Notes: generated by a model from the letters alone, not told the origin. DNA of 38,181 bases from Sphingobacteriales bacterium (GCA_012517435.1 JAAYUY010000123.1:1-38181); one strand, 5' to 3'. Shown: positions 9,801-16,642, counted from the stretch's first letter. Numbers and translations are program-made.

Positions 9801-10441
9801 GAAATAGAAACATAGGCACCGGTAATTTTGTTGTTATAGATTTTCAGGTAGCTGTTTGTACCCGAGGAAGTAGTAACTGTCAGCGAGGATGTAGAGGTTG
9901 ATGTATGATTCCCAGAGTAAATACCAATTGTGTTTACATTTGAGTTTTTCAGTGAAACGTTGCAGTTTTTAATGGTAACGTATTGAGAACCATCTGTTCC
10001 TGAATATTTTAGTATGGCATATCCCCATTCCATCAACGTGGTATTGTTGGTTGATGTTGAAGTATCGGCCACATCAATCCCGTCAAAAGTGATGTAATCG
10101 GTACCTTCGATTTTAATAATACCGTCTGTAGTAGTTGAGCTTCCGGGCGTTGCATAAATGATTGGATTACTCCCACTCCCTACTTTTTTGAATACAATAG
10201 GACTGGAAGAAGATGAGGTCGCTGTACTGATGGTTAAATTTGAGGCGGTTTCAACAAAATTGGCATCAATTTCAAAAGTTACCCCTCCGCTGCCAACTCC
10301 ATTGCTGTTGAGGTCGGAAATGGCCGAAGCTATTGAGGAATAGTTACCTCCTGAGGTTTTAATTGTTTTTGTTCCTGTAAGCTGTGCACTGACTCCAGTG
10401 GCAAAAAGGCTTAAAATGGCTAATAAATATAACGGTTTCAT
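3866..10441 (-). CDS. Giant T9SS-secreted protein: two beta-helix modules, eight fibronectin-like repeats
   Basis: About 2191 aa from the ATG at 10441. Order: signal peptide (ending FATGVSAQ); a parallel beta-helix module rich in N-x-I/V-Y-x-N rungs that ends at DIGADEG (near 8320); a beta-sandwich linker; a second beta-helix module ending at DIGAIEF (near 6500); eight ~97-aa fibronectin-III-like repeats (4119-6490) with the recurring core FEYGxTxxYG and LxPNTTYHYRVVAxNQAG; and a type A T9SS sorting tail (last ~80 aa: IQLYDLNGKQLL, FYILRAVSGEK). The DIGAxE ends are those of the choice-of-anchor Q type. It should be exported by Sec, cross the outer membrane through T9SS and be surface-anchored or released. 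Beta-helix proteins of this type include polysaccharide lyases and adhesins; no catalytic site was recognised, so adhesin or glycan binding is only a guess. An upstream TTG (10468) lies inside the -7 box and is rejected as the start. Confidence 0.88.
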   Translation of the reverse strand: MKPLYLLAILSLFATGVSAQLTGTKTIKTSGGNYSSIASAISDLNSNGVGSGGVTFEIDANFVETASNLTISTATSSSSSPIVFKKVGSGSNPIIYATPGSSTTTDGIIKIEGTDYITFDGIDVADTSTSTNNTTLMEWGYAILKYSGTDGSQYVTIKNCNVSLKNSNVNTIGIYSGNHTSTSTSSLTVTTSSGTNSYLKIYNNKITGAYVSISIKGYSASSPYSLYDQNNEIGVDGGNVLLNYGGGSSTAYGIYAIYQNNLKIANNNISNGTIGTTTTLYGIFLSTGTSSNVEIYKNTVSLYISSSSSSTYGINNAMGSTAANNTVKIYNNTVKNITAISTYTGSFYGIYNSASADKVFIEKNLIDSVNIPGSGSLYCIYTSATYLKLYLDSNIVRNVTKTGTGTTYGIDQYNTATNGYEYIYGNTVYNISNTSTGNIYGIYSYPVSSTNKEIFSNTVYGLTTLGTTIYGISTASGDSIYLYKNKIYNLTSMNANATVYGIYMSSGTNGWIYNNFVSDLEAPSSSGANSVNGIYFNGGTNAGVYFNTVYLKAMGTSSTFGSNALYTSTSVNIDVRNNILVNLSMTGSSGVNAAYKRSTTTQTTHSSSSNNNLLYAGTPSGNNVIFYDGTNKDSTLAQFKNRFNPAESNSISENPPFVNVSSKPYDLHIKTNVATQIESGAAPVSSPVAITDDIDGNSRNTNTPDIGADEGSFTGADLSAPNISYSPLSNTSSTSSRVLKTKITDASGVPTSGSGLPRLYYRVNSGSWTTATASYNGNDSFSFTLSPTVSSGDTVKYYIVAQDNASTPNVGSKPAGASGFSANPPAASVPPASPDQYLILGSMCGTYNVGTGNTYTTITNAVNALKINEITCPVTFLLTDTLYTNETFPIKFEEYAGLSYARRVTLKPASGKNVVIKADTAVFLFNGADYITIDGSNNNSTSRNLTLKSTKTSGSNTVVGLNSLSTTNGATYITIKNCNIENGFQTAISYGIYFGGNLGSSGYGHHNLTIHNNHIYNAYYGIDGYGNSANPFDSLVITNNTIGNDSTSISVLYKGIYISYCNSPYISGNTIYNFLTTNSINIAGIDIGAGCSGAKVENNHVYNLNSLSTGGWGAYGIVISSTTSNNNMTIQNNLIHDLITDGDGTSTTYNPYGIRLAGGTNVKVYFNTVIMRGAIANTSTADQCAAFITTTSSVTGLDLRNNIFYNSMTGGSGTKAYSAYIYSSANVQTINNNDYWADGSNAVFGYYGSAMSTFSDWKTATGQDTASYNVNPLFKAQNNFEPQNGFLNNTAKDLSITTDFFGNTRSTTPDIGAIEFCPKPMTSTLTASQITSNAAKITGMVNPNNENTTIKFYYGPSIAYTTSVNATPSSLAGVQDSIVYANLTGLSPNGKYYYTISAQSACGTSTGADSSFFTLAKLSDVYTGKVDSISGSSAKVFGSVNPNNSTATIEFEYGTSTSYGSKMDANPKYAYSDTLTNVSAKLSGLMPNQKYYYRISATNQAGTVKGADSSFTTLAVKPSAQTDAASNISAYQATLNGTVNAENSQTVVYFEYGQTQAYGNIDTATQSPLNGTNPQAVSFNLSNLLPNTTYHYRVVAVNQAGISYGLDTHFVTSSLLPVVSTMSATNIQAYSADLRGKVNPNNVSTTVYFEYGLTTNYGGTLSVPQSPVNGLNDIIVSENLPNLQPNTTYHYRLVGNNQLGTVYGNDVQFTTTALPPEALTQSATGISDSEATINALVTAYNSGTKVKFEYGATSAYGTTVDAQPDSVFGMNQTAVSYQIKGLLPNSTIHYRVVAENQAGISYGADSVFNTPSILPEAVTQSADNVQTTSAELHALVKANNSPTSVVFEYGKTITYGNTITPAPDSVFGMNWENINITITGLDMNTTYHFRVVASNQAGTVYGADQSFTTDFKDVPYAKTLAASNIDVNSAQLNAEVNPNNLPTKITFEWGTTTAYGNSVNSVPDSLNGMTTSNVIYSLTGLQPNTTYHYRVKAENSLGTTYGNDTFFTTDIDYPAVTTSPVTNIGDYEATCGGDVTYEGGASVTQRGVVWSTSPNPDFTLSTKTSDGSGSGVFVSQITGLSPKTTYYVRAYATNAKGTVYGAELSFTTTNISVAENNDLKMNYFISGKTLYLTDLSGEIISIQLYDLNGKQLLNTSFTGEYTVDLSAYSSSFYILRAVSGEKTLVRQIFTK
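4119..6490 (-). repeat. Eight tandem fibronectin-III-like repeats (coding)
   Basis: About 296 bp per unit. Units 3-7 are the most alike, each with V(N/K)xxNSxT, F-E-Y/W-G, YG, PNTTYHYR and a G-D/A-D-x-x-F-x-T end. Unit 1 is divergent near the beta-helix junction. Unit 8 has lost the FEYG core and carries RGVVWSTSPNP instead, as is common for the last repeat before a T9SS tail. Confidence 0.75.
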
Positions 10442-10465
10442 GAATTTAGATTTAAAATTTTGTGG

Positions 10466-10473
10466 CAAAAATA
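10466..10473 (-). promoter_or_regulatory. Predicted -7 box for the giant secreted-protein gene
   Basis: TATTTTTG on the minus strand matches TANNTTTG exactly. Transcription would begin about 18 bases before the ATG at 10441, which excludes the upstream TTG start. The -33 region is only TTTTC-like. Confidence 0.45.
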
Positions 10474-10496
10474 ATTAGGAAAGAGAGAGGGAAAAA

Positions 10497-10862
10497 TTAT
10501 TTTTTTTCGAGGTTTAACTCAACGGTTTTGCGGTGCCCCGGCTCTACAGTAACGGCAATATAACCATATAGATAAACTTCATTATTGTTGATGTATTTGA
10601 AAGCATCGCAGTAATAAGATCCGGGAGGAAGAGCTCCAAAATCGGCAAGTCCGTCAATATTGGCATGAACCTGTTTGACATAATTCCCTAAATCGAGGTT
10701 TTTCTTACTGGTTGATATGGAAGCAACGGCATTATCAACAGCTTCACCATTGTAATAAATCTGAATTGAAAGTCTTCCGTTTTCATTGGGATCAGTCCGT
10801 TCACATGAAAATATGCCGGCTGTCAACAGGAAAATAAAGCTGAGTAATCCGATTTGTTTCAT
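10497..10862 (-). CDS. Small outer-membrane-type lipoprotein, prealbumin-like fold
   Basis: About 121 aa from the ATG at 10862. A lipoprotein signal peptide (MKQIGLLSFIFLLTAGIFSC) ends in the lipobox cysteine; the mature part begins ERTDPNENG. The remaining ~95 residues look like one beta-sandwich of the carboxypeptidase-regulatory/prealbumin kind: LSIQIYYNGEAVDNAVASIS, then GLADFGALPPGSYYCDAF, then VTVEPGHRKTVELNL. No enzymatic motif is seen. Other in-frame starts are ATG at 10871, ATG at 10883 and GTG at 10901; a -7 box at 10886-10893 makes the last two unlikely. It lies 55 bp upstream of the giant secreted-protein gene on the same strand, with a promoter between them, so they may be functionally linked but not necessarily one transcript. 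Confidence 0.75.
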   Translation of the reverse strand: MKQIGLLSFIFLLTAGIFSCERTDPNENGRLSIQIYYNGEAVDNAVASISTSKKNLDLGNYVKQVHANIDGLADFGALPPGSYYCDAFKYINNNEVYLYGYIAVTVEPGHRKTVELNLEKK

Positions 10863-10885
10863 TAATTTCATTACTTTTTGCATTG

Positions 10886-10893
10886 CAAAGGTA
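10886..10893 (-). promoter_or_regulatory. Predicted -7 box for the lipoprotein gene
   Basis: TACCTTTG on the minus strand is an exact TANNTTTG match. Transcription would start near 10879, giving a very short leader before the ATG at 10871 or 10862. No clear -33 box. Confidence 0.4.
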
Positions 10894-11003
10894 TATTTCA
10901 CTGTAATTGTAATTATAGTTTGGTTATTAAATAATTGTGAATAACTTTTCTGCCTCTAATAACTTAAAAGCAAAAATTTTATTTCAAAGACGAAAAGATT
11001 TTT

Positions 11004-13679
11004 TCAGAGGTTTAAATAGCGGGAAATTAAATATAGCAATTGTTCGCGTTTGATTGGTTTTGCAATATAATCGCTGCAGCCAGCTTCCAGCGCCATCATC
11101 CTGTCATCATCTCTTGCATAAGCAGTTATGGCAATAATGGGCAACTTTTTATACATTTCCTTGATTCGTTGGGTGGCTATTAATCCGTTTAATTCGGGTA
11201 GTTTTATATCCATCAAAACAAGGTCGATATTTCTTGATCTGCAGGCATCCACGGCCTGTTTCCCGTCTTTTGCCCAGATGATCTGTGCATTGGTCTTGCT
11301 GAGTACCGTTCGCACCAGATTGAAGTTTGAATCGATGTCTTCAACAACCAGTATGGTTTTACCTTCCAGATTGAGATTCCCTATTTTCTGATATTCAATG
11401 GTTTGTAAAATATTCTTTGCATCTACCGGAAAATACGGCAAGGTGAAATAGAAAGTGGAACCCTTTCCATACGTACTGCTTACCCAAATATCTCCTCCAA
11501 GCAATTTGACTAATCTTTGTGAAATAGTGAGTCCAAGACCTGATCCGCCAAACTTCTTCCAGATTTTTTCATCGGCTTGCTTGAAGCGGTCAAAAATTAC
11601 GGTTTGCTTATCTTCAGGAATGCCGATTCCGGTGTCTTTTACGTAAAACTCAATGAAAAGCTCCTCTCCTGTCAGCAACTGGTTGGATTTAATCTTGTAT
11701 CCTATTTCGATGCTTCCGGTGGTTGTAAACTTTTGAGCATTGCTGACAAGATTGGTCAGTATTTGCTTGAAACGGTAAGGATCAGTCAGAATAGCAAAGT
11801 TTTCGGATATTTTTGGCACCGAGATGATGACCTCGACATTTTCTTTACCTTGTTTTTTCAGGTTGTCGCGTGCTTCGAGTGCGGTTTCATTTATAATTGA
11901 ATTAACATGACATTCTGTGTTTTCTATTCTGAGTTCTCCGGTTTCAATTTTGGCAATGTCGATAATGTCATCGATTAAATGCAGTAAAATCTCTCCGTTA
12001 TTATTAATCAGCTTGATAAATTCTTCTTTTTCCTTTTCAGTGAAATCGGGGTCATTAAGCAGATCGGCAAAGCCGATGATGGCATTCATGGGTGTTCGTA
12101 TTTCATGCGACATGGCAGCGATAAATGCAGTTTTTTGCTTGTCTGCTAATTCTGCCATAATCTTTGCTTCCGAAAGCTCTGCCAATAGCTTCTTTCTGGA
12201 AAAATATTCATCTGATTGTTTCAGACAGTCATAACAAAGGCTTGAAATCTGCTGGCAAAGCGACCATAAATCATTGGTTGCCTTCTCGATATATTGTTTG
12301 TTCGGAAGTGGTTCATTTTCAATCAGATTCTTAATCTCTGACCGGGAAAAATTCAGACGCTGAAAAAAATTACTCTGACTTAATTTTTCAAAACCTTCGA
12401 TATTGACGAAACCACATACCCAATTGGCTATTTCTTTGCCATTTGCCAGAATCGGGATTTTTTTAACTGTGATGTTACAGCTTTCGCATTTCTGGACTTC
12501 AAAAACACTTTTTGAAAAATGAGAGGTTAATGCCAGATCAACAAAAAAACATTTGTCATCAATAACTTTTCCCCTTGAAAGAATTTTGCAGGCACTGCTG
12601 AAATTACTCATTTTTGTCAGGGGAGCACCATTTTCATCCACTATCAGGCTGGCTATCTTGTAGGTATAACTGAATTCATCCTGCAAACGTTGAAGGGCAT
12701 CTTTGCTGATGATTTCCTGTAACATCAACTGATGACTATCTCCTTCTTTGAAGTAATTGGCCTCCAGCTTTTGAGAAAAAATATTTTTACTCTCCTGAAA
12801 TAAGCTTGTCTTGGTCTTTTCAAGCATCTGAAAAAGGCGTTCTTCCCTTTCCTTATTCTCTTTTTCCTTTTTATGTTTTTCAGAATAATCGATGAAAGAT
12901 ATGATGAAGCCTCTCAGAGAGCCTTCTCTTTCTTTTTGAGCAGTGATGCTGAATAAAATATCAGCCGGACCTTGTATGGTTTCAATCGAAGTATTGTTGA
13001 CAAAATAACTGGCATTTCCTTCTGCAATGATAAATTTGATCAGGCTCTCTGTTGAATTGAAAAAAATATTACAGTTGAGCTTGAATATCTCATTGATATG
13101 TCTGCCTACTGCCTCTTCTTTTGATATACCAATTTTCTTACAGGCAGAATGATTGATAAACAGTGTCTTTCCTGTCAGATCTGTTTCAATAATTCCTTCG
13201 GGTAATTGTTCCAGAAACTTTAGGTATCTGTCTTCATTTTCAGTTTTTATCTGTTTTTCTTCAACCACTATTTCAGGATGAAAAATAATCAGTTTTTTTT
13301 GCGGATGCTCAACAGAATAAATGGAAATCAGGTAATTTTTTCCCGTAGTGGTAAGTGAAACTTTCTCTTGTCGATATTCTTTTGACTGACTTTCAATAAT
13401 TTGAATGATGTCAGGCTCTGTCTGATTTTCAAAAAACTCTCTGATATGGTGGCCAAAAAGCTCTGCCTTGTTTTTATTGAAATAATTCAAAGCCGATTGA
13501 TTGGCATTTTCAATAATATTATTTTTGTCGAGTTGAAAGACGATTTCTTCAAATTTCTCAAAAACTACCGACCAGATATTCTCAAAGTTTTCTGATGCCG
13601 GAGAATAAAGCTCAATTATTTTACTTTCAAGTATTTTAATTCTGCTTTCCAGATCCTCGTATGTCGGTGAATTTGCCAC
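11004..13679 (-). CDS. Soluble hybrid histidine kinase/response regulator with PAS and PocR domains
   Basis: 891 aa, GTG start (no other plausible start; a stop lies just upstream in frame). No signal peptide or membrane helix, so a cytoplasmic sensor. Order: coiled coil (about 4-25), PAS (about 35-135), PAS (about 150-265), coiled coil (270-305), PocR-type ligand domain (about 318-435) with cysteines C364, C377, C398 and C401, HisKA with phospho-acceptor H525 (SHEIRTP), HATPase with N647, DTGIG (682-686) and GGSGLGL (711-717), then a receiver with D781, phospho-acceptor D824, T852 and K874. All catalytic residues are present. The output is probably phosphotransfer within the protein and then to an unlinked partner, since no regulator gene adjoins it. 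PocR domains bind small hydrophobic ligands or metals in known cases; here the ligand is unknown. Confidence 0.9.
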   Translation of the reverse strand: MANSPTYEDLESRIKILESKIIELYSPASENFENIWSVVFEKFEEIVFQLDKNNIIENANQSALNYFNKNKAELFGHHIREFFENQTEPDIIQIIESQSKEYRQEKVSLTTTGKNYLISIYSVEHPQKKLIIFHPEIVVEEKQIKTENEDRYLKFLEQLPEGIIETDLTGKTLFINHSACKKIGISKEEAVGRHINEIFKLNCNIFFNSTESLIKFIIAEGNASYFVNNTSIETIQGPADILFSITAQKEREGSLRGFIISFIDYSEKHKKEKENKEREERLFQMLEKTKTSLFQESKNIFSQKLEANYFKEGDSHQLMLQEIISKDALQRLQDEFSYTYKIASLIVDENGAPLTKMSNFSSACKILSRGKVIDDKCFFVDLALTSHFSKSVFEVQKCESCNITVKKIPILANGKEIANWVCGFVNIEGFEKLSQSNFFQRLNFSRSEIKNLIENEPLPNKQYIEKATNDLWSLCQQISSLCYDCLKQSDEYFSRKKLLAELSEAKIMAELADKQKTAFIAAMSHEIRTPMNAIIGFADLLNDPDFTEKEKEEFIKLINNNGEILLHLIDDIIDIAKIETGELRIENTECHVNSIINETALEARDNLKKQGKENVEVIISVPKISENFAILTDPYRFKQILTNLVSNAQKFTTTGSIEIGYKIKSNQLLTGEELFIEFYVKDTGIGIPEDKQTVIFDRFKQADEKIWKKFGGSGLGLTISQRLVKLLGGDIWVSSTYGKGSTFYFTLPYFPVDAKNILQTIEYQKIGNLNLEGKTILVVEDIDSNFNLVRTVLSKTNAQIIWAKDGKQAVDACRSRNIDLVLMDIKLPELNGLIATQRIKEMYKKLPIIAITAYARDDDRMMALEAGCSDYIAKPIKREQLLYLISRYLNL

Positions 13680-13737
13680 TTCAGAACAGATATTCTTTTA
13701 TTCTTCGTTTAATTCCTTTCAGGACTGATTTGTTCCA

Positions 13738-13769
13738 CAAAATTATGTAACTCTATTTCACATTGCAAA
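13738..13769 (-). promoter_or_regulatory. Complete promoter for the hybrid histidine kinase gene
   Basis: On the minus strand TTTG (13766-13769) is followed by exactly 20 bases and TAATTTTG (13738-13745), matching the TTTG-N19/21-TANNTTTG housekeeping promoter of Bacteroidota at every fixed position. The predicted start of transcription is near 13731, about 50 bases before the GTG codon. Confidence 0.75.
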
Positions 13770-13805
13770 TTTAAGGAATAGTCTTTTTGAAAATTGTAAT
13801 GTGGA

Positions 13806-13813
13806 TAACTTTG
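13806..13813 (+). promoter_or_regulatory. Predicted -7 box for the thioredoxin-fold protein gene
   Basis: TAACTTTG matches TANNTTTG exactly on the plus strand, with TTTTTG 16 bases upstream (13784-13789), a shorter spacer than usual. It would give a leader of about 130 bases before the ATG at 13949. It is divergent from the kinase promoter. The rest of 13680-13948 is AT-rich and shows no gene. Confidence 0.4.
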
Positions 13814-13948
13814 TACCTATTAATTAATTAATTGGCAGCAGTATCGGTTGTTGTTAAGCTGAAGCAAAAATAAATTCTTAAAAGCCTTTAAATTGTCTGT
13901 ATTTTGCAACTAAAATAAACGCAACGATTTACATCAAAAATAAAAGCA

Positions 13949-15388
13949 ATGAAAAAAATTTTTCTGGCCTTTCTGTTAAGTTTGTTTATCATAGTTCTGA
14001 AAGCCCAAAATACCGAGATCAAAATCAAATTCAGAACTTTTAAAAATCAGGATATTTATCTTGGATTTCATTATGGTAATAATAAATACATCAGAGATAC
14101 CACTCATGTTGACAACAAAGGAATAGCTGTTTTCACAGATAAAAACAAGGATCTGAAAGGTGGTATTTATTTGATAATTACGCCCGATATGAATTATTTC
14201 GAATTTATTCTTGCCGAGAAAAAGATTTTTCTTGAAACAGATACAGGAGATTTTATCAAACAAATGAAAGTCATTGAATCTGAAGAAAATAAGATTTTTT
14301 TCAACTACTTATTATACATTGAACAGAAACAGCAGGAAAAGCAGAATATTCTTAAAGAAAAAGCCATTTTTGCCGATAATAAACAAAAATCGGATGAATA
14401 TGATAAAAAAGTCAGTCAGGTGGATGAGGATGTTAAAAACTATATGAAAAGCCTGATTGAAAAATATCCTGATAAGTTTTTTCCTAAGGTGCTTAAAATG
14501 ATGAATGATCCTGTGCCGAGAGAAAAGCTTAATAATGAAGCAGATTCTACCTATTCAGAGTATTTATACAATTTTTACCAGCAGCATTACTTTGACAATG
14601 TTGATTTTTCGGATGAAAAAATTTTACGCACCCCTATTTATGAAAGCAAAATTGACCGTTTCATGGATCGTATGACCATGCATCATCCCGATTCAATTAA
14701 ACTCTCAGCCTCAAGGGTGATTGACCTTAGCAGGGCGAATGAAGAAGTTTTCAAATTCACTTTGGTAAAACTTTTTAATAAGTATGCCCAGTCTGAATAT
14801 ATGGGCATGGATGCCGTATATGTTTATCTGGCTGAACGATATTACCTGAGTGGACTGGCAAAATGGGCTGATTCTGCACAAATCAAGAAAATTTATGATC
14901 GCGTGGTTAAATTAAGCTCAAACCTGATAGGAATGAAAGCCCCTGAGCTGATCATGAAAGATACCAACGATCAATATCATTCCCTTCATGCACAACCTGG
15001 TATTTACACGATTTTAGTTTTTTGGGACCCAAGTTGCGGACATTGTCAGAAGGCTATTCCTTTTCTTGAAAAGTATTGGGAGCGTGTTTCACATGATTCA
15101 TTTTCAATATATTCCGTTAATATTGGAAATGATGGAAAAGAATGGAAACAATTCATTGCAGATAATAAACTCAGTTTTCTGTGCGTGTGGGATCCGTTAA
15201 ACTACAATAATTTCAGGGTTTTATACGATATTTTCAGTTCTCCGGTTGTTTACCTGCTGGATAAAAACAAGAAAATTGTTGCTAAAAGAATCGGTGTCGA
15301 TAAAATTGAAGAAATAGTCAATATTCTTGAAGGGCGAACTATCCCTGAAAAAAATGACCTTCAGGATAGCAAAAAGGAAAATGACTAA
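13949..15388 (+). CDS. TlpA-like thiol-disulfide protein with DUF4369-type N-terminus
   Basis: 479 aa exported protein. Signal peptide (1-20, ending LKAQ); N-terminal beta domain resembling DUF4369 (about 21-110: KIKFRTFKNQDIYLGFHYG); helical middle region with charged coiled coil (about 115-300); C-terminal thioredoxin fold (about 325-460) with the active site C363-G-H-C366 in FWDPSCGHCQKAIPF and a cis-proline region at SSPVVYLL. CGHC is the motif of oxidising/isomerising thioredoxins, so it may act on disulfides in envelope proteins. Such long TlpA-family proteins are common in Bacteroidota. Its stop codon overlaps the stop of the convergent XRE gene by 4 bp. Confidence 0.85.
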   Translation: MKKIFLAFLLSLFIIVLKAQNTEIKIKFRTFKNQDIYLGFHYGNNKYIRDTTHVDNKGIAVFTDKNKDLKGGIYLIITPDMNYFEFILAEKKIFLETDTGDFIKQMKVIESEENKIFFNYLLYIEQKQQEKQNILKEKAIFADNKQKSDEYDKKVSQVDEDVKNYMKSLIEKYPDKFFPKVLKMMNDPVPREKLNNEADSTYSEYLYNFYQQHYFDNVDFSDEKILRTPIYESKIDRFMDRMTMHHPDSIKLSASRVIDLSRANEEVFKFTLVKLFNKYAQSEYMGMDAVYVYLAERYYLSGLAKWADSAQIKKIYDRVVKLSSNLIGMKAPELIMKDTNDQYHSLHAQPGIYTILVFWDPSCGHCQKAIPFLEKYWERVSHDSFSIYSVNIGNDGKEWKQFIADNKLSFLCVWDPLNYNNFRVLYDIFSSPVVYLLDKNKKIVAKRIGVDKIEEIVNILEGRTIPEKNDLQDSKKEND

Positions 15389-15891
15389 TTTTCAGGGTAA
15401 AAGATTTCATATTCATTGTCGTCATAAAAAACAGTAATCATTTTTATTTTCCTTTTACGAGGATGTATGCTGGACATAATCATTTTTTCCGAAATAGCTG
15501 ATTTTTCCTCAGTATATTGTTTTTCAATGCTTTGAGACTCTTTTTCAACAGACTCAACTGTCTGAGATTTAATTTTTTTCACTTCGCTGATAGCAGGGCT
15601 ATGAATTTTTGAATCTGAAGCCGGTTGATTTTCAAATAAACCACCAAAACTGACGGATGCTCCGGAAATATCATCCCTGAAAGTATTACCCTGACCAAAT
15701 AAAAGCCATTCAGGATTGATATCAGGAAAGCAATTCAGTATGCTTTGAACCATTTCAAGGCTGGGATTGTTTCTGCCAGTCAAAATATGTGACAATCTCG
15801 ACCTGTTCACATTGATGGCATCAGCCAGACGGCTTGGAGTGAGGTTTTTCATTTCAATTATTTGCTTGATTCTGTCAGTTATAGTTGCCAT
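15385..15891 (-). CDS. XRE-family transcriptional regulator
   Basis: 168 aa. The N-terminus (about 5-60) is a Cro/C1-type helix-turn-helix: DRIKQIIEMKNLTPSRLADAI, then the recognition helix NRSRLSHILTGRNNPS, followed by PEWLLFGQG, which is usual for this Bacteroidota family. A polar, probably disordered linker (about 70-140) leads to a short conserved beta tail (KMITVFYDDNEYEIFYPE). No peptidase or ligand domain is seen, so it is not an SOS-type repressor. Its promoter (15942-15973) and start codon are overlaid by operator-like TTAC-N4-GTAA sites, which strongly suggests it represses itself. Other targets are unknown; the second operator cluster at 16324-16380 points to the region upstream of the M1 aminopeptidase gene. 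Confidence 0.88.
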   Translation of the reverse strand: MATITDRIKQIIEMKNLTPSRLADAINVNRSRLSHILTGRNNPSLEMVQSILNCFPDINPEWLLFGQGNTFRDDISGASVSFGGLFENQPASDSKIHSPAISEVKKIKSQTVESVEKESQSIEKQYTEEKSAISEKMIMSSIHPRKRKIKMITVFYDDNEYEIFYPEN

Positions 15892-15958
15892 ACAAATGTA
15901 AATTTAATAAGTTAACAATTGTAATCACTTTTGTAACGCTGCAAAATTACAAATGTGT
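15890..15958. promoter_or_regulatory. Operator-like cluster 1 (four TTAC-N4-GTAA sites)
   Basis: Four 12-bp dyads fit NNAC-N4-GTNN: ATACAAATGTAA (15890-15901, over the XRE start codon), TAACAATTGTAA (15913-15924), TCACTTTTGTAA (15925-15936, over the predicted transcription start) and TTACAAATGTGT (15947-15958, touching the -7 box). Sites 1 and 2 are 23 bp apart, and sites 3 and 4 are 22 bp apart, about two helical turns. The protein that binds is inferred to be the XRE regulator itself. Confidence 0.6.
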
Positions 15959-15973
15959 ATTCAAACATACAAA
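15942..15973 (-). promoter_or_regulatory. Complete promoter of the XRE regulator gene
   Basis: On the minus strand TTTG (15970-15973, within TTTTG) lies exactly 20 bases before TAATTTTG (15942-15949), a full match to the Bacteroidota consensus. The start of transcription would fall near 15935, inside operator-like site 3. Confidence 0.7.
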
Positions 15974-16151
15974 ATTAATTTTTCAGTAAATGAATGTTAG
16001 CTTTGAGTTATGTCCTTGATAGGAATTAAACTATCAGCTTTGAGTATTTCTTTTCCGGTTTAAATTAGGAAAAATTCGTGATATTGCCTAAATGAATAGA
16101 TAAAGCTATATCTGTTTCTTTAAACTGAAGAAAGTAGCATAACCTGTCTAG

Positions 16152-16196
16152 TAATCAGCATACTTCTCTAAATAAATTTATCTAAAATGCTGATTA
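16152..16196. repeat. 10-bp perfect inverted repeat
   Basis: TAATCAGCAT (16152-16161) and ATGCTGATTA (16187-16196) are exact reverse complements separated by 25 bases. ATACTTCTCT at the inner edge recurs soon after the right arm (about 16209). No T-run follows, so it does not look like a terminator. Confidence 0.5.
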
Positions 16197-16323
16197 ACAG
16201 ATTGATATACTTCTCTTTTAATACGGTTGCTTTATTGATTAACATTGTAATTTCCACATAAATTTACCTTGAAAAAAGATTACCTAAATACAAAAATTCG
16301 GGAATAAAAGATTTCAGATATAG

Positions 16324-16380
16324 TAACAAATGTTTATTTTTGAAAATCACAAATGTAAATTTTATTATTTACAAAAGTAA
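16324..16380. promoter_or_regulatory. Operator-like cluster 2 (three TTAC-N4-GTAA sites)
   Basis: TAACAAATGTTT (16324-16335), TCACAAATGTAA (16347-16358) and the perfect dyad TTACAAAAGTAA (16369-16380) begin 23 and 22 bp apart. They have the same sequence and spacing as cluster 1, about 430 bp away. The sites themselves contain TACATTTG and TACTTTTG on the minus strand, which are -7-like, so a minus-strand promoter here is possible. The nearest gene on the right is the M1 aminopeptidase. Confidence 0.55.
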
Positions 16381-16642
16381 CTCTTTCAAAAGTCTGCAAT
16401 TTCAATATGGAATAAAACTGAAAAAATTTTTACTTACATAAATGAATCATTCAACGATAACAGGAAAAAGCAAGAATAATATTTTTAATGCTGACCTGCT
16501 TAAGGCGTAATCCTGAGTATATCAAAAAGAAAATCAGCTCTTTAGACTATTATTTTTCTTTAATCGTAAACGCTGAGAATTTAAAATTGGAGTTTACTCC
16601 ATTACTTGGTAAGAAAATTTCAAAAAGAATGTCCTTAAGATT

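Noticed and set aside
3788-10893. Reading the lipoprotein and giant secreted-protein genes as one simple operon
   Set aside because: An exact -7 box lies between them (10466-10473), so separate transcription is as likely; only functional linkage is suggested.
15385-16380. Prophage remnant suggested by the repressor-like XRE gene and operators
   Set aside because: No integrase, Cro, replication or structural phage gene is present in the window.
16442-16510. 22-codon frame MNHSTITGKSKNNIFNADLL... in the gene-free region
   Set aside because: No ribosome site, very short, polar, and no family resemblance; expected by chance in 780 bp.
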